From the NCBI GenBank assembly GCA_019187485.1, contig JABAQR010000067.1, forward strand, positions 1-54,037: 54,037 nt of DNA, in the 5' to 3' direction. A program made the position numbers and the translations under genes. Positions 19,011 through 28,149 of the stretch are shown here, in pieces; positions within the stretch are counted from its first letter, which is position 1, and each line of letters starts with the position of its first letter. The notes beneath the pieces are model-generated. The model saw only the letters and a program-made list of their open reading frames with translations, had not been told where the DNA came from and ran no database searches. The DNA is from Lysobacterales bacterium (GTDB taxonomy: Bacteria; Pseudomonadota; Gammaproteobacteria; Xanthomonadales; SZUA-5).

Positions 19011-20564
19011 GTGCTGCGTTTCGACAACCGCTTCCTGCTCGAACTGCCCGGCGATCCACGCGCCGACGACTGCCCGCGCCAGGTGCACGGCGCGCTGTGG
19101 TCGGCGGTGCTGCCCACGCCGGTCGCGGCGCCGCGACTGCTGGCGCATTCGCCGGAGGTCGCGGCGGCGCTGGGCATCGACGCGGCCACGCTGGCCTCGC
19201 CGGAGTTCGTGCAGGTGTTCGCCGGCAATCGCCTGTGGCCGGGCATGCAGCCCTGGGCCAGCAACTACGGCGGCCACCAGTTCGGGCACTGGGCCGGTCA
19301 GCTCGGCGATGGCCGCGCGATCAGCCTGGGCGAGGCGCTCGCTGCCGATGGCGCGCGCCACGAGCTGCAACTGAAAGGTGCCGGGCGCACGCCCTACTCG
19401 CGGCACGCGGATGGCCGCGCGGTGCTGCGCTCCTCGCTGCGCGAGTTCGTCTGCAGCGAGGCCATGCACCACCTCGGTGTGGCGACCACGCGCGCGCTGT
19501 CGCTGATCGTGAGTGGCGAGGAGGTGGTGCGCGACCTGTTCTACGACGGCCATCCGCGCGCCGAGCCCGGCGCGATCGTCTGCCGCGTCGCACCCTCCTT
19601 CATCCGCTTCGGTCACTTCGAACTGCCGGCCGCGCGCGGCGATATCGGCCTGCTCGAACGCCTGGTCGAGTTCACGATCGCACGCGATTTCCCGCATTTG
19701 TCGGGGCCGCCGGAGCAGCGCCGCGGCGACTGGTTCGTCGAGGTCTGCATGCGCACCGGGCGGCTGCTCGCGAACTGGATGCGGGTGGGCTTCGTGCACG
19801 GGGTGATGAACACCGACAACCTGTCGATCCTCGGCCTGACGATCGACTACGGCCCCTACGGCTGGCTCGAGGACTTCGATCCCGACTGGACCCCGAACAC
19901 CACCGATTTCGAAGGCCGTCGCTATGCGTACGGGCGCCAGCCGGAGATCGCGCAGTGGAACCTTTCCGCGCTCGCCGGTGCACTCGCGCCGCTGTTCTCC
20001 GACCCGGCGCCGCTGCACGCCGGCCTGCGCGCCTACGCGCAGACCTTCATGACCGAGCAGGCGCGCTGGACGGCCGCACGCTTCGGCTGGGAGCGCCTCG
20101 ACGATGAGCGCCTGCGGCTCGCGCGCGATTTCCACGCGCTGCTGCAGCGCTGCGAGATCGACCTGACGCTCGCCTTCCGGCTGCTCGCCGACATCGATCC
20201 CGAGGCACCGTCGCTGCAGACCCTGGAAGCGGCCTGGTACCGGCCGGCGCTGGTCGCGGCCGAGGCCGGCGAGTGGCAATCCTGGCTGGGGGCCTATGCC
20301 GGGACCCTGCGCGCCGACCCGCGCCCGCGCGCGCAGCGGCAGGCGGCGATGAACGCCGTCAATCCGCTGTACGTGCCGCGCAACTACCTCGCACAACTGT
20401 GCATCGACGCCGCCGAGCGCGGCGACCTGGCCCCCCTGCACGAATGGCTGGAGACGCTGCGCCGACCCTGCGAGGAGCAGCCCGGCCGCGCCCACCACGC
20501 CGCCCGCCGTCCGGAATGGGCGCGCGAACGGCCGGGGTGCTCGATGTTGTCCTGCAGCTCCTGA
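19011..20564 (+). CDS. selO: SelO (YdiU/UPF0061) protein adenylyltransferase, Cys form
   Basis: 517 residues from GTG 19011 (LRFDNRFLLELPGD), 4 bp after the TetR stop; the length is near the bacterial norm (~480-520). Family signatures are present: WASNYGGHQFGHWAGQLGDGRA, LKGAGRTPYSRHADGRAVLRSSLREFVCSEAM, FVHGVMNTDNLSILGLTIDYGPYGWLEDFDP and MNAVNPLYVPRNYLA. SelO has a kinase-like fold with ATP bound in flipped orientation and transfers AMP to Ser/Thr/Tyr of target proteins, with redox-homeostasis roles in E. coli. The C-terminus reads SCSS, with Cys at the position held by selenocysteine in animal SelO. The gene converges on a minus-strand gene whose stop lies 16 bp beyond. Confidence 0.93.
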   Translation: MLRFDNRFLLELPGDPRADDCPRQVHGALWSAVLPTPVAAPRLLAHSPEVAAALGIDAATLASPEFVQVFAGNRLWPGMQPWASNYGGHQFGHWAGQLGDGRAISLGEALAADGARHELQLKGAGRTPYSRHADGRAVLRSSLREFVCSEAMHHLGVATTRALSLIVSGEEVVRDLFYDGHPRAEPGAIVCRVAPSFIRFGHFELPAARGDIGLLERLVEFTIARDFPHLSGPPEQRRGDWFVEVCMRTGRLLANWMRVGFVHGVMNTDNLSILGLTIDYGPYGWLEDFDPDWTPNTTDFEGRRYAYGRQPEIAQWNLSALAGALAPLFSDPAPLHAGLRAYAQTFMTEQARWTAARFGWERLDDERLRLARDFHALLQRCEIDLTLAFRLLADIDPEAPSLQTLEAAWYRPALVAAEAGEWQSWLGAYAGTLRADPRPRAQRQAAMNAVNPLYVPRNYLAQLCIDAAERGDLAPLHEWLETLRRPCEEQPGRAHHAARRPEWARERPGCSMLSCSS

Positions 20565-20579
20565 GGCCCACCCGGACCG

Positions 20580-23500
20580 TCAATTGCAGGGCTTTCCCAG
20601 CAAGCCACTCAGGCGCACGAGGTCGAGCCCGCCGCTGCCGAATCCGGCCCGATCGCTCTGCCACTCGATCCGCGCGCGACCACCGTCGACGGCACGGAAA
20701 TCGACCGTGCCCCAGGGCTCGCGCACCACCTGCGCAGCCTGGAAGGCCGGTGGAAACTGGCCTCCGCGGGTGATCGTCATCGGCACCCGCGCGTGCTCGC
20801 CCTGGATCGGCGCAACGCCAATCAGCCACACCTGGCGGCCCTGCAGATAGACGAACCAGATCAGCACCAGTTGCTGCTGCCCCGGCGGCCCGATCACTTG
20901 CGCCTGCAGACCGTGACCATTCTGCTCCGGTTGGTACCAGGTGCCGCTGTGACAGGCGCGCAAGCCGCCGCCGGTGTCGGCGCCGATCGCCGTCAGCCGC
21001 CGCAGCGGCATGCCGCCATTGGCAAAGCCCGGGCGGCTGGTGGTCCAGGTCGCGGTGCCGGCATCGCGGCTGGAGAAACGCAGCAGCACCTCGCCCCAGG
21101 GCTCGATCACCACCGCGGTCGGGTCGAAGGCCGGCGGAAAGCCACCACCGCGGGTGATCGACAGCGGCACGCGCGCACTGTCGCCGTCGACCGGCGCCGC
21201 GCCGACCATCCACACCGGTTCGCCTGCGAGATAGGTGTACCAGGTGGCGACCACGCCGGGCACGCCACCAATGTTGGTCGCCTCGATGAACCAGCCGTGG
21301 CCATCCTGCGCCGGATCGTAGAAGCTGCCGGAGAGATCGGGGCCGATGGTGTAGCTCGACACTGCGTCGAAGCTCGTCAACGGCGCGCGCCAGACACCGC
21401 GACCGTAGGTGAAGGCATACAGCTCGGGCGCGCCGGAGGGCGGGCTCGACGCGATCGCGAGGCGCTCGACGATGACGTTGGCGAAGCCGCCGTTCTCGCG
21501 CGCCCAGTGCTGGCCGCCGTCGAGGCTGACGAAGACGCCGAGGTCGGTGCCGATGTACAGGCGCGAGCGGTTGCCCGGGTCGATCACGAGGTGGTGCACC
21601 GGCACGTCCGGCAGCGCGCCCTCGCCGACGCCGTCGATCGCACGCCAGCTCGCGCCGGCGTCGTCGCTGCGCCAGACGTGGGCGCCGCCGAAGGTCGAAT
21701 AGGTGGCGTAGGCGATGTTCGCGTCGGCGGGGTCGAAGCTCAGCGAGGACACCCAGCCGCTGCGGGGCGAAATGGCCGCGAACGCGGTCGCGCCGGTGGT
21801 GGAGTTGGCGCTGGCGCTGCGGAAGATCGCGCGCTGGTTGCCGAGCAGGATGCGGTTGTTGTCCACCGGCGACAGCCCGATCGCGGAGATGCGGTCGAGG
21901 AAGCCGCTGCCCAGCGACGCGCTCGCCGCGACCCAGTTGCGACCCTGGTCGCGGGTCCGCCACAGCCGCGAACCGCCGGCGTAGAGCCGGTCCGGCGCCA
22001 ACGCGTCGAGCACGAAAGGCATGATGAAGACGGTGACATCGTTGATGCCGTTGGTGGCCCGCACGAAGGGACCGCCGTCTATGGAGCGGTGGATGTTGAC
22101 GTCCTGGTAGCTGACGTAGAGCGTGTTTTCGTTGCGCGGGTCGATCGCGACGCTTGCACCATCGCCGCCGAAGATGTGGTCGAACTGACCTGCGGGCGAA
22201 CCCGCGTCCTGCAGCAGCGTGCCATTGTCCTGGGTGCCGCCGAGCCAGCGCGAAGCCGTCGCGCTGACCGCACCGGTGTAGAACTGGCTGGATCCGAGAC
22301 CGTTCTCGATGGTGGTCCAGCGCAACGCGCCGCTGCCGGGACCGCAGGCGGCGGCGGCACCGGCGCGCACGGGTCCGGCGTCGTTGTCGGTGTAGGCGAC
22401 GCCGCCATCGTTGGCGCTGTAGAGGATGCGCATGCCCTGCGCGTAGTGCGGATGGAACCTCAGCAGGTGCTGGTCGGCGTGGATCGCGCCCGGCTGGCCG
22501 TCGTCCAGCCACCACCAGGAGGCCTTGCCGAAGCTGCGCCCGCCGTCGTTGCTGCGGTACACCTCCATGCCACCCACCCAGACGATTTCTGGGTCGAGCG
22601 GATTCACGACGAGCGCCTGGTTGTACCAGCCGGCGCTGTAGGCGTCGAAGTTGCCGAAGCCGCAGCGCACCGCCTCGAAACCGTCGGCGTAGCTCAGCAG
22701 ATAGGTCGACAGCACATCGCTGCTGCTGTTGCGCAAACGCGCGGCCCAGGTGCGCCCGCCGTCGTCGGAGCGGAACAGCGCGTGCAGGCCGTTGTCGTAG
22801 TCGCCGCGGCCGTCGCCGTTGCGGTCGGGGCCGTCGACGATGCTGGCGGAGAGCGCGTACAGGATCTGCGGGTTCGATGGCGCGATCGCCAGCGAAGTGC
22901 GGCCCATGCCGGCCTCGCTCAGCACCAGTTGCCAGGTCGGCGTGCCACGCGCGTCGTCGGTGCGGAACACGCTCGCCGGACACGGGCCGCCGCAGGCCGG
23001 CGGCACCACGGTGCCGGGCAACCAGTAGCGGTCGTCTTCCGAGCGCGAGGCGCAGCTCGCCAGCAGCGCCTCGCCGCCGGGCAGCGGCTGCAAATCGGTG
23101 CAGCCCTCGTACTGCAGGCCGGCGTCGACGGTGGGACGCAGGATCTGCACGAAGCTGATGCCGCCGTCGTCGGAACGCCACACGCCGGTGTTGGTCGCGG
23201 CATACAGGCGCCGGTGGTCCTGCACGCTGACGACGAGGTCGGAGACGTAGCGGAAATCGGCGGTCTGGGTGGCCAGCAGCGGGCGCCAGTGGCGGCCGCC
23301 GTCGTCCGATCGCAGGATGCCCTGGCCCCACATCGCGGCGTAGGGCCGCTCGCTGTTGCGGTAGAGCTCGCCGGTGCCGGCGTAGATGGTGTCCGGCGCG
23401 ACCGGATCGAAGGCGAGTGCGCCGATGTTGAGGTTGACCGTGTCGTCCGACAGCGGTTGCCAGTACTGGCCGCCGTTGGTGGACTCGAAGACGCCGCCGG

Positions 23501-23867
23501 AGACGCCGCCGGCGAGCATGCGCGCGGGATTGCGTGGATCGAATTCGAGTGTGCGCGTGCGCCCGCCGACGTTCGTCGGGCCGAGCCATTGCCAGGCCGG
23601 CGCGGTCTTCTCGCCGGTGACGATGCGACCCGCCTGCGTGCTGAAACTCGCCATGCGCTCGGCCTGCGCCCGCGCACGGGCGTACCACGCCGGGTCGATC
23701 GCCTCGGCGCCCGGCGGGAGCCGGCGCGCGGCGTCGTACGCGGCGCGCTCACCGGGCGAATCCGGACGTTCGCGTGGCGGCGGCCTGCCGTGGGACTGTG
23801 GCTGCTGCGAGAGCCCGGCGAAGATGGCAAGGCACAGCAATAGGGCGATGATCGCGAGCTTTTGCAT
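20580..23867 (-). CDS. Secreted Asp-box (BNR) beta-propeller protein with tandem C-terminal repeat
   Basis: 1095 residues from ATG at 23865-23867, with GGAG 7 bp upstream; upstream in-frame codons are unlikely to be used. Residues 1-20 (MQKLAIIALLLCLAIFAGLS) form a signal peptide. From about 75 to 830 at least eight Asp-box motifs occur (STNGGQYW, SDDGGRHW, SDDGGISF, SDDGGRTW, SNDGGRSF, TRDQGRNW, SDDAGASW, SLDGGQHW), as in sialidase/sortilin/photosystem-assembly-type propellers. No sialidase Arg triad is evident. The C-terminus (about 860-1090) holds two copies of a ~115-residue module: SGxxYxPxQxGHGxxxxV, WxxYxxGxxxWxxGxAPxxG, PxxITRGGxFPPAF and PWGxVxxxF. Probably a periplasmic or surface binding protein. 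Ligand is unknown. Confidence 0.82.
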   Translation of the reverse strand: MQKLAIIALLLCLAIFAGLSQQPQSHGRPPPRERPDSPGERAAYDAARRLPPGAEAIDPAWYARARAQAERMASFSTQAGRIVTGEKTAPAWQWLGPTNVGGRTRTLEFDPRNPARMLAGGVSGGVFESTNGGQYWQPLSDDTVNLNIGALAFDPVAPDTIYAGTGELYRNSERPYAAMWGQGILRSDDGGRHWRPLLATQTADFRYVSDLVVSVQDHRRLYAATNTGVWRSDDGGISFVQILRPTVDAGLQYEGCTDLQPLPGGEALLASCASRSEDDRYWLPGTVVPPACGGPCPASVFRTDDARGTPTWQLVLSEAGMGRTSLAIAPSNPQILYALSASIVDGPDRNGDGRGDYDNGLHALFRSDDGGRTWAARLRNSSSDVLSTYLLSYADGFEAVRCGFGNFDAYSAGWYNQALVVNPLDPEIVWVGGMEVYRSNDGGRSFGKASWWWLDDGQPGAIHADQHLLRFHPHYAQGMRILYSANDGGVAYTDNDAGPVRAGAAAACGPGSGALRWTTIENGLGSSQFYTGAVSATASRWLGGTQDNGTLLQDAGSPAGQFDHIFGGDGASVAIDPRNENTLYVSYQDVNIHRSIDGGPFVRATNGINDVTVFIMPFVLDALAPDRLYAGGSRLWRTRDQGRNWVAASASLGSGFLDRISAIGLSPVDNNRILLGNQRAIFRSASANSTTGATAFAAISPRSGWVSSLSFDPADANIAYATYSTFGGAHVWRSDDAGASWRAIDGVGEGALPDVPVHHLVIDPGNRSRLYIGTDLGVFVSLDGGQHWARENGGFANVIVERLAIASSPPSGAPELYAFTYGRGVWRAPLTSFDAVSSYTIGPDLSGSFYDPAQDGHGWFIEATNIGGVPGVVATWYTYLAGEPVWMVGAAPVDGDSARVPLSITRGGGFPPAFDPTAVVIEPWGEVLLRFSSRDAGTATWTTSRPGFANGGMPLRRLTAIGADTGGGLRACHSGTWYQPEQNGHGLQAQVIGPPGQQQLVLIWFVYLQGRQVWLIGVAPIQGEHARVPMTITRGGQFPPAFQAAQVVREPWGTVDFRAVDGGRARIEWQSDRAGFGSGGLDLVRLSGLLGKPCN

Positions 23868-24007
23868 GGCGGGCTCCATTTGCCACAGGCGCGACGCGTG
23901 CGTTGCAAGCACAACCCCCGCAATCGCGCCGCAAACGGCGCTCCTGCGCGCGACTGCAGCAGCATCCTGCCGCATCGCGCACCGCGCAACCCCGTGGCCC
24001 ATCGGGT

Positions 24008-24571
24008 TCAGCCTTTCCTCGCGAGCCAGAGCTCGCCGACATCCACCTCACGCCACTGTCCCGGCAGCAGCCGGTCGAGCGAAATTCCGCCGATCTTCGC
24101 GCGCACCAGTCGCAGCGTCGGCAGCCCGACCGCGGCGGTCATCCGCCGCACCTGGCGATTGCGGCCCTCGCGCAGCAGCAGTTCGATCCAGTGTGTGGGG
24201 ATCGCCGCGCGGAAACGGATCGGCGGCGTGCGCGGCCACAGCCCGGCGGGCTCGTCGATGCACCGCGCACCGGCCGGCAGCGTCGGCCCGTCGTTCAACA
24301 CCACGCCCGCACGCAAGCGCGCCAGCGCCGCCTCATCCGGCGCGCCCTCCACCTGCACCCAATAGGTCTTGGCGAGCTTGAAGCGCGGATCGGCGATGCG
24401 CTGCGCGAGCCGGCCATCGTCGGTCAGCAGCAACAAGCCCTCGCTGTCGCGGTCCAGCCGTCCGGCGGCATACACGCCCGGCACCGCGACGAAATCCTTG
24501 AGCGTGCGCCGCCCCTCCGGATCGGTGAACTGGCAGAGCACGTCGTAGGGCTTGTTGAGGGCGAGGAGCAT
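24008..24571 (-). CDS. rluE: 23S rRNA pseudouridine synthase, RluE-like
   Basis: 187 residues from ATG at 24569-24571 ([15 protein letters not shown]); the frame stays open upstream but only through the repeat element. RsuA/RluB/E/F family: the catalytic Asp is D40 in [71 protein letters not shown] are the other family blocks. The short length without an N-terminal S4 domain fits RluE, which modifies U2457 of 23S rRNA in E. coli; assignment to that base here is by family. The gene is divergent from ilvB across 219 bp occupied by a heptamer-armed hairpin. Confidence 0.88.
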   Translation of the reverse strand: MLLALNKPYDVLCQFTDPEGRRTLKDFVAVPGVYAAGRLDRDSEGLLLLTDDGRLAQRIADPRFKLAKTYWVQVEGAPDEAALARLRAGVVLNDGPTLPAGARCIDEPAGLWPRTPPIRFRAAIPTHWIELLLREGRNRQVRRMTAAVGLPTLRLVRAKIGGISLDRLLPGQWREVDVGELWLARKG

Positions 24572-24582
24572 GGGGAGCAGTC

Positions 24583-24674
24583 GGTGGTGAATGGTGAGTG
24601 GCAACAGCGGACCGCGCCAGCGAGCAGGCCGGTGGCTGGCCCCGGACGGCTCCTGCCACTCACCACTCACCACT
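24583..24674. repeat. Intergenic hairpin with GGTGAGT-type arms (element B)
   Basis: The left arm 24583-24603 pairs with 24654-24674 over 21 positions with 2 mismatches around a ~50-bp GC-rich core. The core has its own inverted repeat GCCAGC/GCTGGC. The right arm continues into the 7-bp tandem array at 24656-24704. It lies between the divergent starts of the pseudouridine synthase and ilvB. Confidence 0.7.
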
Positions 24675-24704
24675 CACCACTCACCACTCACCACTCACCA
24701 CTCA
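24656..24704. repeat. Seven exact copies of the heptamer CCACTCA
   Basis: CCACTCA is repeated seven times without error (24656-24704) and is followed by CC. On the minus strand it reads as (TGAGTGG)7. It ends 86 bp before the ilvB start and forms the extended right arm of the hairpin at 24583. Confidence 0.9.
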
Positions 24705-24753
24705 CCGGCGGCGCGCCGGCGCCGCCTAGTGTGCGCCGCAGCAAAAATGCGGT

Positions 24754-24759
24754 TACTCT
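24754..24759 (+). promoter_or_regulatory. Possible -10 element of ilvB
   Basis: TACTCT in the context TGCGGTTACTCTCG, 31 bp before the ATG at 24791. The same TGCGGTTA-N2-CTCG context precedes the small-subunit gene at 36353-36367. No good -35 is visible at 17 bp. Tentative. Confidence 0.3.
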
Positions 24760-24790
24760 CGGCTGAACGCAGGGCAGGACCGGGGTTGCG

Positions 24791-26545
24791 ATGAGCGAGC
24801 GGTTGATGACGGGGGCGCAGATCGTGGTGCAGGCGCTGGCCGACCAGGGCGTGCGCCACATTTTCGGTTATCCCGGCGGGGCGGTGCTGCCGATCTACGA
24901 CGCGCTGTTCCAGCAGGACACGATCGAGCACATCCTGGTCCGCCACGAGCAGGGCGCGGCGCACGCCGCCGAAGGCTATGCGCGCTCCACCGGCGGCGTC
25001 GGCGTGCTGCTGGTGACCAGCGGTCCCGGCGCGACCAACGCGGTCACCGGGCTCACCGACGCGATGATGGATTCGATCCCGCTGGTGTGCATCACCGGGC
25101 AGGTGCCGACCCATTTGATCGGCTCGGACGCCTTCCAGGAGTGCGACACCGTCGGCATCACGCGCGCCTGCACCAAGCACAATTTCCTGGTGAAGGACGT
25201 CGCCGACCTCGCGCGCGTGCTGCACGACGCCTTCCACATCGCGCGCAGCGGCCGCCCCGGGCCGGTGGTGGTCGACATCCCGAAGGACGTGCAGTTCAAG
25301 CGCGGCGACTACGTTGGCCCCGCGAACATCGTGCACCGCACCTACCGGCCGCGCACGAAGGGCGATCCGGTGCGCATCGAGCAGGCGGTCGAGCTGATGC
25401 TGGGCGCGCGCCGTCCGGTCTTCTATACCGGCGGCGGCGTCATCAATGCCGGCAGCCGCGCCTCCGAACTGCTGCGCGAACTGGTGCGGCTGTCCGGTTT
25501 CCCGATCACCTCGACGCTGATGGGCCTCGGCGCCTACCCGGCCTCCGACCGCCAGTGGCTCGGCATGCTCGGCATGCACGGCACCTTCGAGGCCAACCTG
25601 GCGATGAACCGCTGCGATGTGATGATCAACATCGGCGCGCGTTTCGACGACCGCGTGACCGGCCGCCTGGACGCCTTCTCGCCGGGTTCGAAGAAGATCC
25701 ACGTCGACATCGATCCGTCCTCGATCAACAAGAACGTGCGCGTCGACATCCCGATCGTCGGCGACTGCGCGCAGGTGCTCGAGGAGATGCTGGCTGCGTG
25801 GAAGGGCCGCGCGCGCAAGCCGGACGAGGTCGCGATGACCGCATGGTGGGCGCAGATCGACGCCTGGCGCGCGCGCCGCTCGCTGGCCTACCGCCAGGAG
25901 GGCGACAGGATCAAGCCGCAGTACGCGGTCGAGCGCCTCTACCAGCTCACCAGGAACCGCAAAACCTACATCACCACCGAGGTCGGCCAGCACCAGATGT
26001 GGGCCGCGCAGCACTACCATTTCGAGCAGCCGAACCGCTGGATGACCAGCGGCGGCCTGGGCACGATGGGCTACGGCATCCCGGCCGCGGTCGGCGTGCA
26101 GGTGGCGCACCGCGACGCGCTGGTCATCGACATCGCCGGCGAGGCGAGCGTGCAGATGACGATGCAGGAGATCAGCACCGCGGTGCAGTACCGCCTGCCG
26201 ATCAAGATCTTCATCCTCAACAACGAGTACATGGGCATGGTCCGCCAGTGGCAGCAACTGCTGCACGGCGGCCGCTACGCGCACTCGTACTCCGAGGCGC
26301 TGCCGGATTTCGTCAAGCTCGCCGAGGCCTACGGCGCCAAGGGCATCCGCGCACAGAGCCCGGCCGAGCTCGACACCCGCATCCACGAGATGCTCGATCA
26401 CGACGGCCCGGTGATCTTCGACTGCGTGGTCGACAAGCTCGAGAACTGCTACCCGATGATCCCCTCCGGCGCCGCCCACGACGAGATGATCCTGCCGGAT
26501 GCGGTGGATGTCGGGGTCTCGGAGGCGGGGAAGATGCTGGTGTAG
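24791..26545 (+). CDS. ilvB: Acetolactate synthase large subunit
   Basis: 584 residues from ATG 24791 (MSERLMTGAQIVVQAL). It makes 2-acetolactate or 2-aceto-2-hydroxybutyrate from pyruvate (plus 2-oxobutyrate), the first shared step of valine, leucine and isoleucine synthesis, in the cytoplasm with TPP, Mg and FAD. Seen: FGYPGGAVLPIYDAL, catalytic Glu53 in RHEQGAAHAAEGYAR, SGPGATNAVTGL, GRPGPVVVDIPKDVQ, and the TPP/Mg region GEASVQMTMQEISTAVQYRLP...FILNNEYMGMVRQWQQLLHGG. The usual GDG start of that motif reads GEA here. This and the IKIFILNN wording recall alphaproteobacterial enzymes. The partner small subunit is 9.8 kb downstream at 36393, not adjacent. The stop codon sits in a REP-like GTGTAGGAGCGACG sequence. 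Confidence 0.95.
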   Translation: MSERLMTGAQIVVQALADQGVRHIFGYPGGAVLPIYDALFQQDTIEHILVRHEQGAAHAAEGYARSTGGVGVLLVTSGPGATNAVTGLTDAMMDSIPLVCITGQVPTHLIGSDAFQECDTVGITRACTKHNFLVKDVADLARVLHDAFHIARSGRPGPVVVDIPKDVQFKRGDYVGPANIVHRTYRPRTKGDPVRIEQAVELMLGARRPVFYTGGGVINAGSRASELLRELVRLSGFPITSTLMGLGAYPASDRQWLGMLGMHGTFEANLAMNRCDVMINIGARFDDRVTGRLDAFSPGSKKIHVDIDPSSINKNVRVDIPIVGDCAQVLEEMLAAWKGRARKPDEVAMTAWWAQIDAWRARRSLAYRQEGDRIKPQYAVERLYQLTRNRKTYITTEVGQHQMWAAQHYHFEQPNRWMTSGGLGTMGYGIPAAVGVQVAHRDALVIDIAGEASVQMTMQEISTAVQYRLPIKIFILNNEYMGMVRQWQQLLHGGRYAHSYSEALPDFVKLAEAYGAKGIRAQSPAELDTRIHEMLDHDGPVIFDCVVDKLENCYPMIPSGAAHDEMILPDAVDVGVSEAGKMLV

Positions 26546-26609
26546 GAGCGACGCGTCGGGCGGCGGCGCCGGGGTATCTTCAGCTCCCGGTTGCTCACAG
26601 GACTGACGC

Positions 26610-27131
26610 ATGCCCCCCGCAGACGCTAATTCGCCCTCGGCAGTCGCCGGGCTCCTGGTAACCGAGATCGACTCGGCGATCGCTCTCGCCGGCAGCCTGT
26701 TCGCGGCCCGATTCCGTGGAGCGATGCCGCCGGATCGCGGTCGCCATTTCGTGACCCTGTCCGAATCGGCATCAGGTCGTTGGGGACTCGTGTGCTACGT
26801 GCACTTCCAGCCCTTCGGCGATACCTGCCTGGGTGGTGGCGCCTGCACGGACACCGCCATCCTCCGCAAGCTTCCTGCCCCGGCGCTGGATGCCATGCGC
26901 GCCGCGGGCGGACCCTATGCACAGACGCTCCGCTACGCATTGAACAAGATGGCGAAGGAGTTCTTCGCCTTCTTCGGGCATACCTCGGATGCGCGGGCGA
27001 CGAAGATCGATCTTGAAGTGGGCTTCAGGCCTACGCCCGTCGAACATCTGCTGATCTACACGCCGGCGCCGATTGACGACACCCTTGAGCGCGCGCTGAT
27101 CGCCAAGATCGCGGCGGTGGGACCGTTCTGA
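26610..27131 (+). CDS. Unknown protein of 173 residues
   Basis: Starts at ATG 26610 (MPPADANSPSAVAGLLV) with AGGA 7 bp upstream; GTATCTT (26574-26580) could be a -10. I do not recognise the family. The protein looks soluble and cytoplasmic: no signal peptide or membrane segment. It has a glycine/cysteine-rich centre (FGDTCLGGGACTD) and a mixed alpha/beta tail (VEHLLIYTPAPIDDTLERALIAKI). It is the first gene after ilvB and the left end of the segment that separates ilvB from its partner. The deacetylase gene ends 24 bp downstream on the opposite strand. Confidence 0.6.
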   Translation: MPPADANSPSAVAGLLVTEIDSAIALAGSLFAARFRGAMPPDRGRHFVTLSESASGRWGLVCYVHFQPFGDTCLGGGACTDTAILRKLPAPALDAMRAAGGPYAQTLRYALNKMAKEFFAFFGHTSDARATKIDLEVGFRPTPVEHLLIYTPAPIDDTLERALIAKIAAVGPF

Positions 27132-27155
27132 CCGGGCGACTCCGCCGTGCCTGCA

Positions 27156-28013
27156 TCAGGCACTGGCGAGGATCCGCTCCAGTTGCTCCGGGGACTGCCA
27201 GTGCTCTTGGCAGATAAAACGCGGAATCGCCCAACGATTCGAGTCGGCCCGTACGTAGTCGCCGCCGCCGACGAAGGCTGCGCTCACGGCCTGCTGGCGC
27301 GGCAGGTAAGCCTGCACCAGGAATTCGTTCGAGTGCCCGTACGGATAGGCGAACAGCCGCGCCGACCTCCCTTGCGTGCGTTCTTCGAGATAGCGTTGCG
27401 CCTGCGCGATCTCGCGTTCCGCGTCTTCCCAGGTCCCCACGGTATCGAATCGACCACGTTCGGCCTGCGTGGCCACGACCGAATCCAGCGTCGGATGCAG
27501 GTGATCCCAACTGTGGTTGGCGATCGCCAGCACGCCTTCGCACGCGGCCTCCAACCACCAGTCATCGCGCCACTGGCCGCGACCGGCGATACAGGTCCGG
27601 TCAAGCTGCTCGCGGGCCTCCGGCGAAACGATCACGAAGGAAGTTGCAGAGGCCTGGCCATCGGGGAAACCCAGTCCCGCCCCGTGCTCGCGCATCACCC
27701 GCGCCATGCTGCGTAGATGGCCATAGTCCGGATGGCTGAAGTCGATGAAATCGTGGTCGGTGCCGTCGTCGAGGCTGATGCCCACCACTCGCTCACGCGC
27801 GAGCGTCGCAAGCGTTCCATCAATCACGGCCTGCGCGATCGTGGACAAGGCCGCGACCCGAAATCCCTGGCCACGAATCGCCTGTAGATCGCATTCCAAC
27901 GCGACATGATCGTTGCTGTGGTAGTCCCACCCCGGCGCGTGCAACGCGTGGTAAGTCAGGATCGGGACGGACGTCGTCACTTGGCATTTCGAGCGGCGCG
28001 GACGCAACAGCAT
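27156..28013 (-). CDS. NodB-type polysaccharide deacetylase
   Basis: 285 residues if started at ATG 28011-28013; a GTG at 27978-27980 (VTTSVPILTYHAL) would place the start right at the conserved core. Carbohydrate esterase family 4 motifs: LTYHAL at the N-terminus, SLDDGTDHDF (motif 1, TFDDG type, Asp for metal/catalysis), ANHSWDHLHP (motif 2, HxxxH metal ligands) and FAYPYG (motif 3). These enzymes remove N- or O-acetyl groups from glycans such as poly-GlcNAc or peptidoglycan. No signal peptide is visible, so an intracellular or unusual location is possible. It is divergent from the Rhs-core gene at 28150 with 136 bp between. Confidence 0.82.
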   Translation of the reverse strand: MLLRPRRSKCQVTTSVPILTYHALHAPGWDYHSNDHVALECDLQAIRGQGFRVAALSTIAQAVIDGTLATLARERVVGISLDDGTDHDFIDFSHPDYGHLRSMARVMREHGAGLGFPDGQASATSFVIVSPEAREQLDRTCIAGRGQWRDDWWLEAACEGVLAIANHSWDHLHPTLDSVVATQAERGRFDTVGTWEDAEREIAQAQRYLEERTQGRSARLFAYPYGHSNEFLVQAYLPRQQAVSAAFVGGGDYVRADSNRWAIPRFICQEHWQSPEQLERILASA

Positions 28014-28149
28014 AGCCGGAGATCCGTCGGGCTCAACAAACGTAACCGACTGGAAATGTCAATCATTGCAGCACGACGTGCTGACCTGTAGAACGCAGGC
28101 CCTCTCGCCGGCTTGTCCGACGGGATCCCTATCCGGTCCACCTCGAAAC

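Noticed and set aside
20580..23867. Asp-box protein as a sialidase
   Set aside because: Asp boxes are present, but I could not see the sialidase FRIP motif or Arg triad; kept as an unspecified propeller.
24656..24704. Heptamer array as a CRISPR array
   Set aside because: The unit is 7 bp with no spacers and no cas genes are nearby.
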